In this document: one piece after another, positions 1 to 7,353 of the stretch
Layout: the number at the start of each line of letters is the position of its first letter
Numbering within the stretch: the first letter of the stretch is position 1
Assembly (NCBI GenBank): GCA_022360075.1
Contig: JAKSDN010001194.1
Location: 1-12,206, forward strand
Source of the DNA: Kiloniellales bacterium
GTDB lineage: Bacteria > Pseudomonadota > Alphaproteobacteria > Kiloniellales > JAKSDN01
Length of the DNA: 12,206 bases
Direction of reading: 5' to 3'
Made by a program: the position numbers and the translations under genes
Notes under the pieces: generated by a model
Database searches by the model: none
Seen by the model: only the letters and a program-made list of their open reading frames with translations
What the model was told of the DNA's origin: nothing

Positions 1-1195
1 ACCGCCCTTCCGGCGCCAGATACGCGTCTCGGTAGGATTCGGGTGCTTTACGGCTAGGGTGGAGTCGGAATAGCGATGTCGCACCCGTGACGCTGAAAGA
101 TGCGTCGTGGCTCGCGATCGCAGCTCTGAGCCGAGCCCGGAGGCGTTCGCCCAAGGCATCGAGTTGCTCGAAGGCCGTATGATCCAAGGCTTCCATAGAG
201 GCCAGACCCGCAACCAGTGAAATCGGATTGGCAGAAAAGGTCCCGCCTTGGGGCACGCTTGGTCCGCCCGCCTCGGCATCGAACACCGCCATGATGTCTT
301 CGCGTCCGCCAACCGCGCCGATGGGCAATCCGCCACCGATGATCTTTCCGAGCGTGATCAGGTCGGGCTCGAGCCCATAGCGCGGCGAAGCGCCGTGATA
401 GCCTTGACGCAGATTGAGCACTTCATCGCTGATCAACACCACATTGTGGGAACGGCATACGTTCTGAAGCGCTGCGATGAATGTAGGCTTCGGTGCGATC
501 AATCCGGCGCGGCTGGGCATTGGGTCGACGATGACCGCCGCAAGCCGGTCTGCATGTTCCGCGATCAGCTGCGCGGTCCCTTCTGCGTCGTTAAACCTGA
601 GTATCAACGTCTCGTCGAGCACGCTTTGGGGCGTACCCTCGTAGTACGGGACCGCGGTAGGTTCCTCTGCTGGTCCCCAGTTGTCAGGTACGGCCGATTG
701 GCTGACTTCCGCCCAATCATAAGCACCATGATAGGCGCCCTCGAACTTGGCGACTGCGCTGCGCCGCGTAAAGGCTCGCGCCGCCTTAATCGCGAACATC
801 ACGGCCTCGGTGCCGGTACTGACGAAACGGAGTTTATCGAGACGCGGAATTCTGTCGCACAGCAAGTCCGCCAAAGCGATTTCGACCTCCGTTGGATGGG
901 CGAAACAGGTACCGGCCTCCATCTGCCGGCGAACCGCCTCGACAACGGGCGCAAAGGCATGGCCGTGAATGAGCGTGGTGAAGTTGGCGCCGAGATCCAA
1001 GAAACGGCGACCATCCAGATCGACGAGATAGGCGCCTTCGCCGTGGCTTATGTAGCGTGGGAATGGGTCGCGCTCGACGGTGACACGTGTCGTACCGCCG
1101 GGGAAAACCTGGCGGCCCCGCGCAAACGCGGCGCTCGATTTCGACCCTATCGGCGCATGTTTGGCGGTCTCAGTTGATTTTGAAAGCCGTGTCAC
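1..1195 (-). CDS. Class III aminotransferase, glutamate-1-semialdehyde 2,1-aminomutase-like (3' end outside window)
   Basis: Probable PLP-dependent cytoplasmic aminotransferase acting on an amino group of the compound handled by this cluster. The frame is open for 398 codons from a GTG at 1195 to the window edge, so the C-terminus is missing. Visible features in order: FPGGTTR near residue 33; STGTEA at 126-131, the PLP phosphate-binding turn; GAYHG with Y155/H156 stacking on the cofactor; SDEV with D257 for the pyridine nitrogen; and TLGK with K284 as the probable Schiff-base lysine, followed by IIGGGLPIGAVGG. These are hallmarks of the GSAM-like subgroup. A haem role is unlikely given the catabolic neighbours. 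The GTG start is chosen because AGGAGA lies 8 nt upstream, an in-frame TAG lies a short way further upstream, and no other start codon falls between them. The start lies inside a strong inverted repeat, and an operator-like palindrome lies upstream. The family is certain; the substrate is unknown. Confidence 0.93.
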   Translation of the reverse strand, partial: MTRLSKSTETAKHAPIGSKSSAAFARGRQVFPGGTTRVTVERDPFPRYISHGEGAYLVDLDGRRFLDLGANFTTLIHGHAFAPVVEAVRRQMEAGTCFAHPTEVEIALADLLCDRIPRLDKLRFVSTGTEAVMFAIKAARAFTRRSAVAKFEGAYHGAYDWAEVSQSAVPDNWGPAEEPTAVPYYEGTPQSVLDETLILRFNDAEGTAQLIAEHADRLAAVIVDPMPSRAGLIAPKPTFIAALQNVCRSHNVVLISDEVLNLRQGYHGASPRYGLEPDLITLGKIIGGGLPIGAVGGREDIMAVFDAEAGGPSVPQGGTFSANPISLVAGLASMEALDHTAFEQLDALGERLRARLRAAIASHDASFSVTGATSLFRLHPSRKAPESYRDAYLAPEGR

Positions 1196-1227
1196 GAACG
1201 CGTCTCCTATGCAGGCGCGTTCGTGAC
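1191..1227 (-). promoter_or_regulatory. Perfect 12-bp inverted repeat enclosing the aminotransferase RBS and start codon
   Basis: GTCACGAACGCG (1191-1202) is repeated as its exact reverse complement at 1216-1227 with a 13-nt loop. In the minus-strand mRNA the 5' arm comes first, the loop carries the Shine-Dalgarno AGGAGA (1203-1208), and the 3' arm contains the GTG start (1195-1193), whose bases pair with CAC of the 5' arm. No T-run follows on either strand, so it does not look like an intrinsic terminator. It could control translation initiation, or be a DNA operator for a dimeric regulator. The repeat is seen directly; its function is inferred. Confidence 0.6.
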
Positions 1228-1246
1228 GCTACGCTAATTTGATATA

Positions 1247-1256
1247 TGATGCAACA
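1247..1256. promoter_or_regulatory. Operator-like palindrome, site 1 (TGATGCAACA)
   Basis: One of four intergenic copies of TGNTGCANCA. It lies in the 82-nt gap between the gntR stop and the aminotransferase start. It is nested in an outer inverted repeat AATTTG (1236-1241) / CAAATT (1255-1260). The AT-rich stretch beside it may hold the -10 region of the aminotransferase, but no convincing -35 is visible. It is probably bound by the adjacent GntR protein (inference). Confidence 0.6.
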
Positions 1257-1277
1257 AATTGCTTCTACGTAGAGCCC

Positions 1278-1964
1278 TCACTTCTTCACGACGCAGCTCA
1301 AACGCCGGTATCCGTCCCGCAAGTCGTTCTCGATCGCGGCCTTCACGGTCTGGCCATCGCGATCCTGAAGACCACGGATGGCCCATTGATGGTTGGCGGC
1401 GCCGCGCCGGGCGACCGCATACTCGGGATAAAGCTTGTTCAGGGTCGGCCCAATTCGCATCCACAGCGATTCGATCATCGCCACTAGGCGCGGCATGGCG
1501 GACAGATCATAGATCCGGAAGTGAAAAGCCTTGTTGAGCTTCAGAACATCGCTATAGCGGCCGTCGTCCATGGCCGCGTTCAGGTCGTCCTGCGTAGCGT
1601 TGAGAAATTCTATGTCGCGTTCCCGAACCTGGCTTACGGCCTCAAATGCGGCCAAACCTTCAAGATTAAGGCGTATCTTTGTCACTTCATCGAGGCCATC
1701 CATAGTCAATTCGGGAACGACCACGGTTTTGGGGCCACGGTTGATCAGGGCGCCATCGGCGATCAAACGGTTGATAGCATCGCGGGCTGGCGTTGTGCTC
1801 ACCCCCAGCGCCTCGGCAACGGACCGCACGGTGAGTTTGGAGCCGGGCTGAAACTGCCCGCCCACTATGCTGTCGCGCAAACGCTCATAGGCGCGCTCGC
1901 CCAGGCTACTTTGCCGGTTGAGCGGTTCGATGGGCGATGCGCCTCGTTCCTGCATGTCTTTCAT
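1278..1964 (-). CDS. GntR-family transcriptional regulator, FadR/FCD subfamily
   Basis: Likely local repressor of the cluster. The 228-residue protein has an N-terminal winged helix at about 20-85, with the recognition segment LTVRSVAEALGVSTTPARDA at 44-63, then an all-helical FCD ligand-binding domain at about 90-220. ATG 1964 is preferred because GGAGA lies 8 nt upstream; an in-frame ATG at 1997 (11 residues longer) has no good ribosome binding site. FCD domains usually bind a metal through Asp and three His. Here the aligned positions read N144, H148, H192 and D214, so two ligands differ and ligand sensing may be metal-independent. It is transcribed away from the ABC operon, with an operator-like site between them, the usual layout for an autoregulated divergent repressor. 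The ligand is unknown. Confidence 0.93.
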   Translation of the reverse strand: MKDMQERGASPIEPLNRQSSLGERAYERLRDSIVGGQFQPGSKLTVRSVAEALGVSTTPARDAINRLIADGALINRGPKTVVVPELTMDGLDEVTKIRLNLEGLAAFEAVSQVRERDIEFLNATQDDLNAAMDDGRYSDVLKLNKAFHFRIYDLSAMPRLVAMIESLWMRIGPTLNKLYPEYAVARRGAANHQWAIRGLQDRDGQTVKAAIENDLRDGYRRLSCVVKK

Positions 1965-2007
1965 GGCCGATTCTCCAAGCGCATAAGGACAGCGCATGTG
2001 TACCCGC

Positions 2008-2037
2008 TTGACAAGATGTGATTTGTTGCATCAAAAT
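2008..2037 (+). promoter_or_regulatory. Putative sigma70 promoter of the ABC transporter operon
   Basis: There is a perfect TTGACA -35 at 2008-2013 and, after an 18-base spacer, CAAAAT at 2032-2037 (4 of 6 matches to TATAAT). Transcription would begin near 2044, leaving a leader of about 65 nt that contains a hairpin. The -10 is weak, so the exact position is uncertain. Operator site 2 overlaps it. Confidence 0.45.
2024..2033. promoter_or_regulatory. Operator-like palindrome, site 2 (TGTTGCATCA)
   Basis: Second copy of TGNTGCANCA, lying between gntR and the divergent ABC operon. It sits in the spacer of the proposed ABC promoter and touches its -10, so bound repressor would block RNA polymerase. 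It could also provide autoregulation of gntR. Flanking bases ATT on the 5' side and AAAAT on the 3' side match the AT-rich flanks of the other copies. Confidence 0.62.
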
Positions 2038-2051
2038 CCCAGCCTGTTCTG

Positions 2052-2077
2052 CCAAGCCTGCCCCCGGGCAAGCTTGG
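2052..2077 (+). promoter_or_regulatory. Leader hairpin upstream of the ABC operon
   Basis: CCAAGC (2052-2057) pairs with GCTTGG (2072-2077). After a single C/A mismatch the inner TGCC/GGCA bases continue the stem around a short C-rich loop. It is followed by TTTGT, which is terminator-like but too short to be a clear intrinsic terminator. It lies in the probable 5' leader, 31 nt before the first start codon, and might act in attenuation or mRNA stability. The function is speculative. Confidence 0.4.
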
Positions 2078-2108
2078 TTTGTGCTGAATTCCGCAGAAAG
2101 TTGGTGCA

Positions 2109-3242
2109 GTGAGCGAAGCGGCAAAAGGACCAAACGCGATCGGCCGTGCCGTTCACGTGGACCGTATTTCGAAGCACTACGGGTCGTTAGTGGCCGTCGA
2201 CGGTGTCTCGCTCCATGTCGAGGCGGGCGAGTTCGTGTCTTTACTTGGCCCTTCGGGCTCGGGCAAGACGACGCTCTTGATGATGATCGCCGGGTTCGAG
2301 CGTCCGGACAGCGGGACGCTCATGATCGGTGGGCATGACTTTACCCATGTGGCGCCCAACCGCCGCGGCGTCGGGATGGTGTTCCAGAAATACGCCCTCT
2401 TCCCGCACATGACGATCCGCGAGAACATCGCTTTCCCACTCAAAATGCGTAAATTCAGCCGCCAGGAGGTGGCACGTCGCGTTCAGGCGGCACTAGAGCT
2501 GGTTCGCCTCGAGGGATACGGCGACCGCACCCCCAGCCAGCTATCCGGCGGCCAACAGCAGCGTATTGCAGTCGCACGCGCACTGGTGTTTGAACCGCCC
2601 GTGCTCTTGATGGATGAGCCGCTCGGCGCGCTCGACAAAAAGCTGCGTGAGCAGATGCAAATTGAGATCAAGGCCATCCAGGAGCGGCTCGGCGTGACCG
2701 TGATCTATGTCACGCATGATCAGGAGGAGGCTCTGACCATGTCCGATCGCGTGGCGGTCATGGACAAGGGGCACCTGGTCCAGGTCGGCACGCCGATTGA
2801 ACTGTATCAGGCGCCGGCATCTCCTTTCGTCGCCGACTTTATCGGTAAGATGAACTTCATCGACGCCGAGTTCGTCGGCGGCGACGACACCGCGGTACAG
2901 GTCCGGGTGAACGAAGACACCACGATTCGCCTGCCGCATGAAAACAACGGTGCAACGCCGTCGTTTCGCGGCGGTGACAGGCTGAGGGTCGCGGTGCGGC
3001 CGGAGCAGATCGCGCTGGCGCCGGCGGGCAAGGGCGGACCTAGCGCAATCTCCGGGCAGGTGATGGCGACGATATTCGTTGGCGCGCATCAGGTTTTTCT
3101 GGTGTCCGTTGGAAAGGCCGCCGTTGAACCACTTCATGTCCAGGTCCCAACCTCCGACAGCTCGGCTTTCGAGCGCGGCGAAGCCGTGGACCTGGTTCTA
3201 AAACAGGGTGCATTTGCGGTCTTCGAGGCATCCGCCCAATGA
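2109..3242 (+). CDS. ABC transporter ATP-binding protein, PotA/spermidine-putrescine type
   Basis: Cytoplasmic ATPase that powers the importer encoded by this operon. The 377-residue protein has a complete nucleotide-binding domain: Walker A GPSGSGKT (47-54), Q-loop Q93 in VFQKYALFP, signature LSGGQ (145-149), Walker B VLLMDEP with D169/E170, and switch histidine H203. A C-terminal TOBE-type regulatory domain occupies about 280-375, as in PotA, FbpC and CysA. The start is GTG 2109 with only a weak AGAAAG 8 nt upstream. The stop overlaps the next gene's ATG in an ATGA junction, indicating translational coupling. The companion permeases and the binding protein place it in the polyamine/opine-type family, but PotA-like ATPases do not reveal the substrate. 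Confidence 0.95.
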   Translation: MSEAAKGPNAIGRAVHVDRISKHYGSLVAVDGVSLHVEAGEFVSLLGPSGSGKTTLLMMIAGFERPDSGTLMIGGHDFTHVAPNRRGVGMVFQKYALFPHMTIRENIAFPLKMRKFSRQEVARRVQAALELVRLEGYGDRTPSQLSGGQQQRIAVARALVFEPPVLLMDEPLGALDKKLREQMQIEIKAIQERLGVTVIYVTHDQEEALTMSDRVAVMDKGHLVQVGTPIELYQAPASPFVADFIGKMNFIDAEFVGGDDTAVQVRVNEDTTIRLPHENNGATPSFRGGDRLRVAVRPEQIALAPAGKGGPSAISGQVMATIFVGAHQVFLVSVGKAAVEPLHVQVPTSDSSAFERGEAVDLVLKQGAFAVFEASAQ

Positions 3243-4153
3243 GCGATATCGCCGCGCCGTCAGAGTCGAAACCGAGCGCGCGAAGCTGGGTCCGTCTCGT
3301 TGGCTCGTCTTCGGCGAGACGCTATTCAGCCGCGCTGTCCCTGGCGCTGATCGCGCCGTGGCTTCTCCTTCTGCTTCTTTGTTTCTTGTATCCGGTCGGC
3401 AGGCTTCTGGCGGGCAGCGTCTTCGATCCAAGCTTCACCCTGGCGCACTACCAGCGGATTTTCGACCAGCCACTCTACCTGAACATCCTCTGGCGCACGC
3501 TGCAGATTGCCTTTTTCGTAACACTTGGGGCTTTCCTGCTTGGCTATCCGGTCGCCTTTGCCATGGCTCGGCTGAGGGGACACTGGACGCTGATCGTCGC
3601 CGCCTGCGTGCTGATCCCACTTTGGACGTCGATCCTGGTGCGGTCCTATGCCTGGATCGTGATTCTGCAGCGGCGCGGTGTCGTGAACACGCTGCTGACC
3701 GACCTTGGCATACTCGCCCAGCCGATCAAGCTGCTCTACACGGAAGCCGCGGTGATCGTGGCCATGACACACGTGCTCTTGCCGTTCATGATCCTTCCGA
3801 TCTTCAGCGTGTTGCGCACCGTCCCCGAAGAGCTGCCGCGCGCCGCCTTCAACCTGGGCGCCGGGCGAACGACCGTCTTCTTCAGGGTCATCCTGCCGCT
3901 TTCACTGCCCGGCGTCTTCGCTGGCGCGCTCATGACATTCATCCTGGCCCTGGGCTTCTACATTACGCCCGCGCTGATCGGCGGACCGCAGACTCTCATG
4001 ATGGCGACCCTAATAGGTCAGCAAACGACCGGCCTTCTCAATTGGCCCTTCGCAGGCGCGTTGTCGGCTGTGCTGCTCGTTGTGACCCTAGTACTAGCGA
4101 TCGCTTTCCGCAGGGTCCTGGCCTTCAACAAGGGGTTCCAGGATGCATCCTAG
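3239..4153 (+). CDS. ABC transporter permease, PotB/PotH type
   Basis: First inner-membrane permease of the importer, 304 residues. It has a short cytoplasmic N-terminus and about six hydrophobic segments near 33-58, 86-110, 117-141, 170-194, 225-247 and 274-293. The EAA-type coupling loop that docks on the ATPase is visible at about 197-225 (EELPRAAFNLGAGR...LPLSLPG). RSYAWIVILQ at 135-144 is typical of PotB-like permeases. The start ATG overlaps the ATPase stop by 4 nt, and its 3' end overlaps the next permease by 11 nt. It should form a heterodimer with that permease. Specificity cannot be read from the sequence. Confidence 0.94.
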   Translation: MSDIAAPSESKPSARSWVRLVGSSSARRYSAALSLALIAPWLLLLLLCFLYPVGRLLAGSVFDPSFTLAHYQRIFDQPLYLNILWRTLQIAFFVTLGAFLLGYPVAFAMARLRGHWTLIVAACVLIPLWTSILVRSYAWIVILQRRGVVNTLLTDLGILAQPIKLLYTEAAVIVAMTHVLLPFMILPIFSVLRTVPEELPRAAFNLGAGRTTVFFRVILPLSLPGVFAGALMTFILALGFYITPALIGGPQTLMMATLIGQQTTGLLNWPFAGALSAVLLVVTLVLAIAFRRVLAFNKGFQDAS

Positions 4154-4982
4154 GCCAAAAGTCGGGCTCCACCGCACTTTTGCGCGCGGTCTGCCGATCG
4201 CCGGCATCGCATTCGCGCTGCTGATCGCCTTTATCCTGTTTTTCCTCATGTTGCCTACCTTGATCGTGATTCCAATGTCATTCGGTACGGCGAACTACAT
4301 AGAGTTCCCGCCAAGCGGTCTCACGCTGCGCTGGTACCTGGAGTACTTGCAGGATCCCGAGTGGATAAGCGCCACTCTGTTCAGCCTCCGCGTTGCACTG
4401 GCGACGACCATATCAGCAACAGTCGTCGGCACGCTGGCGGCGATCGCTCTTGTCCGTGGCGACTTACCCGGAAAGAGCCTGATTCAAGGCTTGACCCTGA
4501 GCCCGATGGTCATCCCGCACATTGTCGTCGCCGTGGCGCTCTATCTGGTGTTCGCGCCGCTACACCTGACCGGCAACTTTTTCGGTTTCCTGATCGCGCA
4601 CACCGTCCTCGCGGTGCCCTACGTCGTTTTGACGGTATCGGCCGCGTTACAGCGCTTCGATATCACTTTGGAACTGGCGGCGCTCAATTGCGGCGCGAGC
4701 CGCGCCCAGGCCTTTTTCCGCGTCGTCTTGCCTAACATTCTGCCCGGCGTGGCCGCCGGTGGAGTCTTCGCGTTCCTGACCTCCTTCGACGAGGCGACGG
4801 TTGCGTTCTTCATATCGGGAATCGAAGGCAAAACGATCACGCGTAAGATGTTCGAGGACATCGACTTTAACCTAACGCCGGTGATCGCGGCGGTCTCGAC
4901 GATTCTGGTGGCCGCCTCGCTCCTTCTGATGGCCGGGGCGCAGTTGCTGCAATCACGTCAGTCGAGGTCAGGTAAATCGTGA
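4143..4982 (+). CDS. ABC transporter permease, PotC/PotI type
   Basis: Second inner-membrane permease, 279 residues. Hydrophobic segments lie near 19-45, 77-103, 115-138, 147-168, around 203-213 and 245-270. The EAA loop is at about 176-202 (LELAALNCGASRAQAFF...LPNILPG), followed by SFDEATVAFFISG, characteristic of PotC-like proteins. The ATG lies inside the end of the preceding permease gene, so translation is coupled. It is the last gene of the plus-strand operon and ends 35 nt from the convergent cyclase gene. No clear terminator is visible between them. The operon lacks its own binding protein; the candidate is encoded at 6194-7291. Confidence 0.94.
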   Translation: MHPRPKVGLHRTFARGLPIAGIAFALLIAFILFFLMLPTLIVIPMSFGTANYIEFPPSGLTLRWYLEYLQDPEWISATLFSLRVALATTISATVVGTLAAIALVRGDLPGKSLIQGLTLSPMVIPHIVVAVALYLVFAPLHLTGNFFGFLIAHTVLAVPYVVLTVSAALQRFDITLELAALNCGASRAQAFFRVVLPNILPGVAAGGVFAFLTSFDEATVAFFISGIEGKTITRKMFEDIDFNLTPVIAAVSTILVAASLLLMAGAQLLQSRQSRSGKS

Positions 4983-5017
4983 CGGGGCGTCGCTGCGGGT
5001 CGCGCCGTATCGCCAGC

Positions 5018-6052
5018 TCAGACAATCGCCAGCGGCGTAAGCGGCGATCCCGAGGCACCGGGCAATCGCAACGGTGGTGCGGTGAGAAAAAAGGCGTGTC
5101 TCGCATTGGCCCGAAGCCACCGCGCCAGTTGTCCAAGATGCCACAATTCACCGAGTGGCATGCCGATCTTGAACAGGCAATGCTCGTGCAATGGCGCGGC
5201 GGCAACGGGCGTTGCAGCCGGCTTCGCCGGCAGGGCCTCTACAGCGTAGTTGTCGGCCGCCAGCGCGGCGACTCTGGATCGCGTCAGCCAATCGAGCAAA
5301 GCCTCATCGCGGCCGTCGAGCTCCAAGGCGTGGGCGGCAAGATCATCGAGGTCCGGCTCGCCCTCCATTGCCAAGAGGTGGTCCGCAAAGCCAGTGTGCA
5401 GGCAGAGGATGTCGCCCGGCCTGACCGTGATCTGGTCTTTGCTGATCACTGACTGGATATCGGCGAAGGACACACATCGGCGTTCGGAGCCGAATTGAGC
5501 CTGTAGGTCAATCAGTATCCCGCGCCCGGCAACGCCCTTGGCCGCCATAGCGTCGACACCCAGCGGGCCGGCCGACGAAATGAAACCGCCCTCCCCATCC
5601 GGCTCGACGCGCACATGGGACCCGGCGCGGAAGCCGTTGTAGTACACAAGCTCGGCCGTGCCGTCACCATCGGCGTCGAACAGCGCGCCGCCATGGGCAA
5701 GAGAATCCCACTGCGTTGAGTATTGACTGTGGAGTGCGACCCAATCGTCACTGATGACGTCGGTCGCGCCCGCCTGTTCGGAGCCCAGTGCGTAGTTGTA
5801 GTTGGGTTTCGTGCCGCGCATGGTTGGGCGCAGAACCGGTGGCTTGCGCCGTGGGTTGAGTACCGATCCGCCAGGGCGATCGAGCGGCAAGGAGAGACAG
5901 AAGACCTGGCCGGTCTGGATTTCCTGGCGCGCCTGGAGAAGCGCATTCGGCGTTAGATGGTTGAGCGTGCCGAGCCGGTCATCGGGGCCGAAATCGCCCC
6001 AGTTCGATCCCGGCGGCCGACGGGTCCATCGCCTCTTCTCATCAGATGGCAC
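5018..6052 (-). CDS. Cyclase-family hydrolase (kynurenine formamidase-like, PF04199 type)
   Basis: Probable metal-dependent amide, lactam or ester hydrolase, cytoplasmic, 344 residues. The family core is clear: WGDFGPDDRLGTLNHL at 18-33, HSQYSTQWDSLAH at 108-120, LHTGFADHLL in the middle, LHEHCLFKIGMPLGELWHL towards the end and the C-terminal PLRLPGASGSPLTPLAIV. Aligned to the classical HxGTHxDxPxH metal motif, D116 and H120 are kept, but the first and third His positions read Q110 and Q114; the TQWDSLAH form is recognisable as a separate cyclase subgroup. The start is GTG 6052 with GGGGAG about 10 nt upstream. It lies 141 nt downstream of the binding protein gene on the same strand, with a hairpin between. 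Its reaction in this cluster is inferred to be ring opening or deacylation. Confidence 0.92.
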   Translation of the reverse strand: MPSDEKRRWTRRPPGSNWGDFGPDDRLGTLNHLTPNALLQARQEIQTGQVFCLSLPLDRPGGSVLNPRRKPPVLRPTMRGTKPNYNYALGSEQAGATDVISDDWVALHSQYSTQWDSLAHGGALFDADGDGTAELVYYNGFRAGSHVRVEPDGEGGFISSAGPLGVDAMAAKGVAGRGILIDLQAQFGSERRCVSFADIQSVISKDQITVRPGDILCLHTGFADHLLAMEGEPDLDDLAAHALELDGRDEALLDWLTRSRVAALAADNYAVEALPAKPAATPVAAAPLHEHCLFKIGMPLGELWHLGQLARWLRANARHAFFLTAPPLRLPGASGSPLTPLAIV

Positions 6053-6086
6053 GGTGATCTACTCCCCTTGATGAACCCGCTCGTGG

Positions 6087-6121
6087 AAACGGGGCGCTCG
6101 GTGTATCCGCACGCCCCGTTT
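6087..6121 (-). terminator. Strong hairpin between binding-protein and cyclase genes (terminator or attenuator)
   Basis: AAACGGGGCG (6087-6096) and CGCCCCGTTT (6112-6121) form a perfect 10-bp stem. Inside it CGG/CCG can add three pairs beyond a 2x2 internal loop. On the minus strand the stem ends in only three T, so termination may be partial, which would lower cyclase expression relative to the binding protein. On the plus strand it is followed by TTATA. GTGTAT (6101-6106) can alternatively pair with ATACAC (6123-6128), so competing folds exist. The structure is seen; its role is inferred. Confidence 0.45.
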
Positions 6122-6193
6122 TATACACCACTCTCCGTGGTCAATCCGGTTGTCCACCGTCAGGCATCTGTTGAGCCCGGGCCCGTCGGTTGC

Positions 6194-7291
6194 CTACTGT
6201 GCCAGCCAACTGGTCCAGCGTTCGACAATCTCGTCTTCGTTGTCACTGAGCCATTGATAGTCAACCGGAATGATGCCGTCGACATTGTCGGGATGGGTCG
6301 GCTGTTGCACCTGCTCCTCGGGTGAAAAGAAGGAAACCGCGGATTTGGTCGAGGGCGCCAGATTGCCGGCCACCGCAAAGGCATGCTGCGCCTCCGGATT
6401 GTCGAAGTACCAGTTCAGGAACCGGACCGCGGCCTCCTTGTTCGGGCCGTCCTTGAACACGATCCAATGCGCCGCATTCAAGGTCGCGCCGTCCCAGACC
6501 GGGGTAAGGGGCAATCCCTCCTTTTGCAGGAATCCCAGGCGCGTGCCCCAGATCAAGCCGGCGACCACTTCGCCCTCGCGAAAGGCACGCTGGATCTGGT
6601 CGCCTGTGCTCCACCACACCGCGACATGGGGACGGATCTCGTCCAGCTTGGCAAAGGCGCGGTCGAGGTCCAGCGGGAATATCTCGTCATGCGGCACGCC
6701 GTCGGCGGACAGTGCGCCGACCAATACGCGCCACGGCGTGCCGAAATTCTGCAAGGCGCGCGGGCCGGGGAAATTCTCCACATCCCAGAATTCTTTCCAA
6801 CTGGATGGGATTTTGCCGCCGTCGAAGGCTTCCGTGTTGGCTGTCAGCAGCGTCGCGCCGAACACGGGAAGAATGCCGTAGCGATGACAGGTCGCCGGGA
6901 CGCCATCGGAATGAGCCTTTGGTACCCGGATGCATTTTTCCCCCAAGTCCTCCAGGTAAACCTGCCGATCCGGGTTGAAAACGTCGCTCGAGCCGCCTTC
7001 CATCATGTCCCATTCAAAGTTGCCGGCATCGGTCATGGCTTGAATCTTGGCCCAGCGTTCGCCGAGCGCACCGCTGACGAAGACCACCTCTATACCCGTC
7101 TCCTGTGAGAACCGGTCAAACACCTGCTCCTTCATGATCTTTTGATACCCACCGCCAGTGGCCGCCATAACGAGCCGGTCGGCGCCATGTGCGGGACCGG
7201 TGGCCAGCCCCATCGCGATCGGCGCCAATACCGCTAGTGTGGCAAGAGCGAGGTGACGCGGCGCGCCGCGACGATTTGGTGATTTGGTCAT
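6194..7291 (-). CDS. Periplasmic substrate-binding protein of an ABC transporter, PotD/PotF type
   Basis: Periplasmic receptor expected to deliver substrate to the permeases encoded at 3239-4982. The 365-residue precursor has a basic N-terminus (KSPNRRGAPRH), a hydrophobic core at about 14-31 and a likely signal-peptidase site around AHGA-D at 34-38. The mature protein has typical type 2 binding-protein features: LVMAATGGGYQ, GALGERWAKI, WDMMEG, IPSSWKEFWD, GTPWR, GLIWGTRLGFLQKEG, and an EAAVRFLNWYFDNPEAQ segment near the C-terminus. ATG 7291 is preferred because GGGAG lies 8 nt upstream; the frame extends 21 codons further to another ATG, but that region holds operator site 3 and a promoter. 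It is divergent from the MlrC-like gene and co-directional with the cyclase. The ligand is unknown. Confidence 0.94.
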   Translation of the reverse strand: MTKSPNRRGAPRHLALATLAVLAPIAMGLATGPAHGADRLVMAATGGGYQKIMKEQVFDRFSQETGIEVVFVSGALGERWAKIQAMTDAGNFEWDMMEGGSSDVFNPDRQVYLEDLGEKCIRVPKAHSDGVPATCHRYGILPVFGATLLTANTEAFDGGKIPSSWKEFWDVENFPGPRALQNFGTPWRVLVGALSADGVPHDEIFPLDLDRAFAKLDEIRPHVAVWWSTGDQIQRAFREGEVVAGLIWGTRLGFLQKEGLPLTPVWDGATLNAAHWIVFKDGPNKEAAVRFLNWYFDNPEAQHAFAVAGNLAPSTKSAVSFFSPEEQVQQPTHPDNVDGIIPVDYQWLSDNEDEIVERWTSWLAQ

Positions 7292-7343
7292 CGCATGTTC
7301 TCCCATTGAAGTGATCCACTGGCCCCTGATCCATTTTGCAATT

Positions 7344-7353
7344 TGATGCAACA
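7344..7353. promoter_or_regulatory. Operator-like palindrome, site 3 (TGATGCAACA)
   Basis: Third TGNTGCANCA copy. It abuts the proposed -10 of the binding-protein promoter and would cover its start point. A second inverted pair, TTGCA (7336-7340) and TGCAA (7347-7351), overlaps it. Its centre is 52 bp from that of site 4. Confidence 0.62.

Noticed and set aside
248..1177. 309-codon open frame on the plus strand
   Set aside because: Its product resembles nothing and is low-complexity and Arg-rich; it is antisense to the aminotransferase, whose motifs read continuously on the minus strand.
3208..4224. 338-codon open frame on the plus strand in another frame
   Set aside because: Overlaps the two permease genes out of frame; Arg/Ala-rich translation without domains.
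5009..5033. Direct repeat ATCGCCAGC (5009-5017 and 5025-5033) around the cyclase stop codon
   Set aside because: Only 9 bp, two copies; consistent with chance or minor slippage, and does not form a terminator.
6303..6312. TGTTGCACCT, near match to the operator
   Set aside because: Breaks the palindrome at the last base and lies inside the binding-protein coding sequence.
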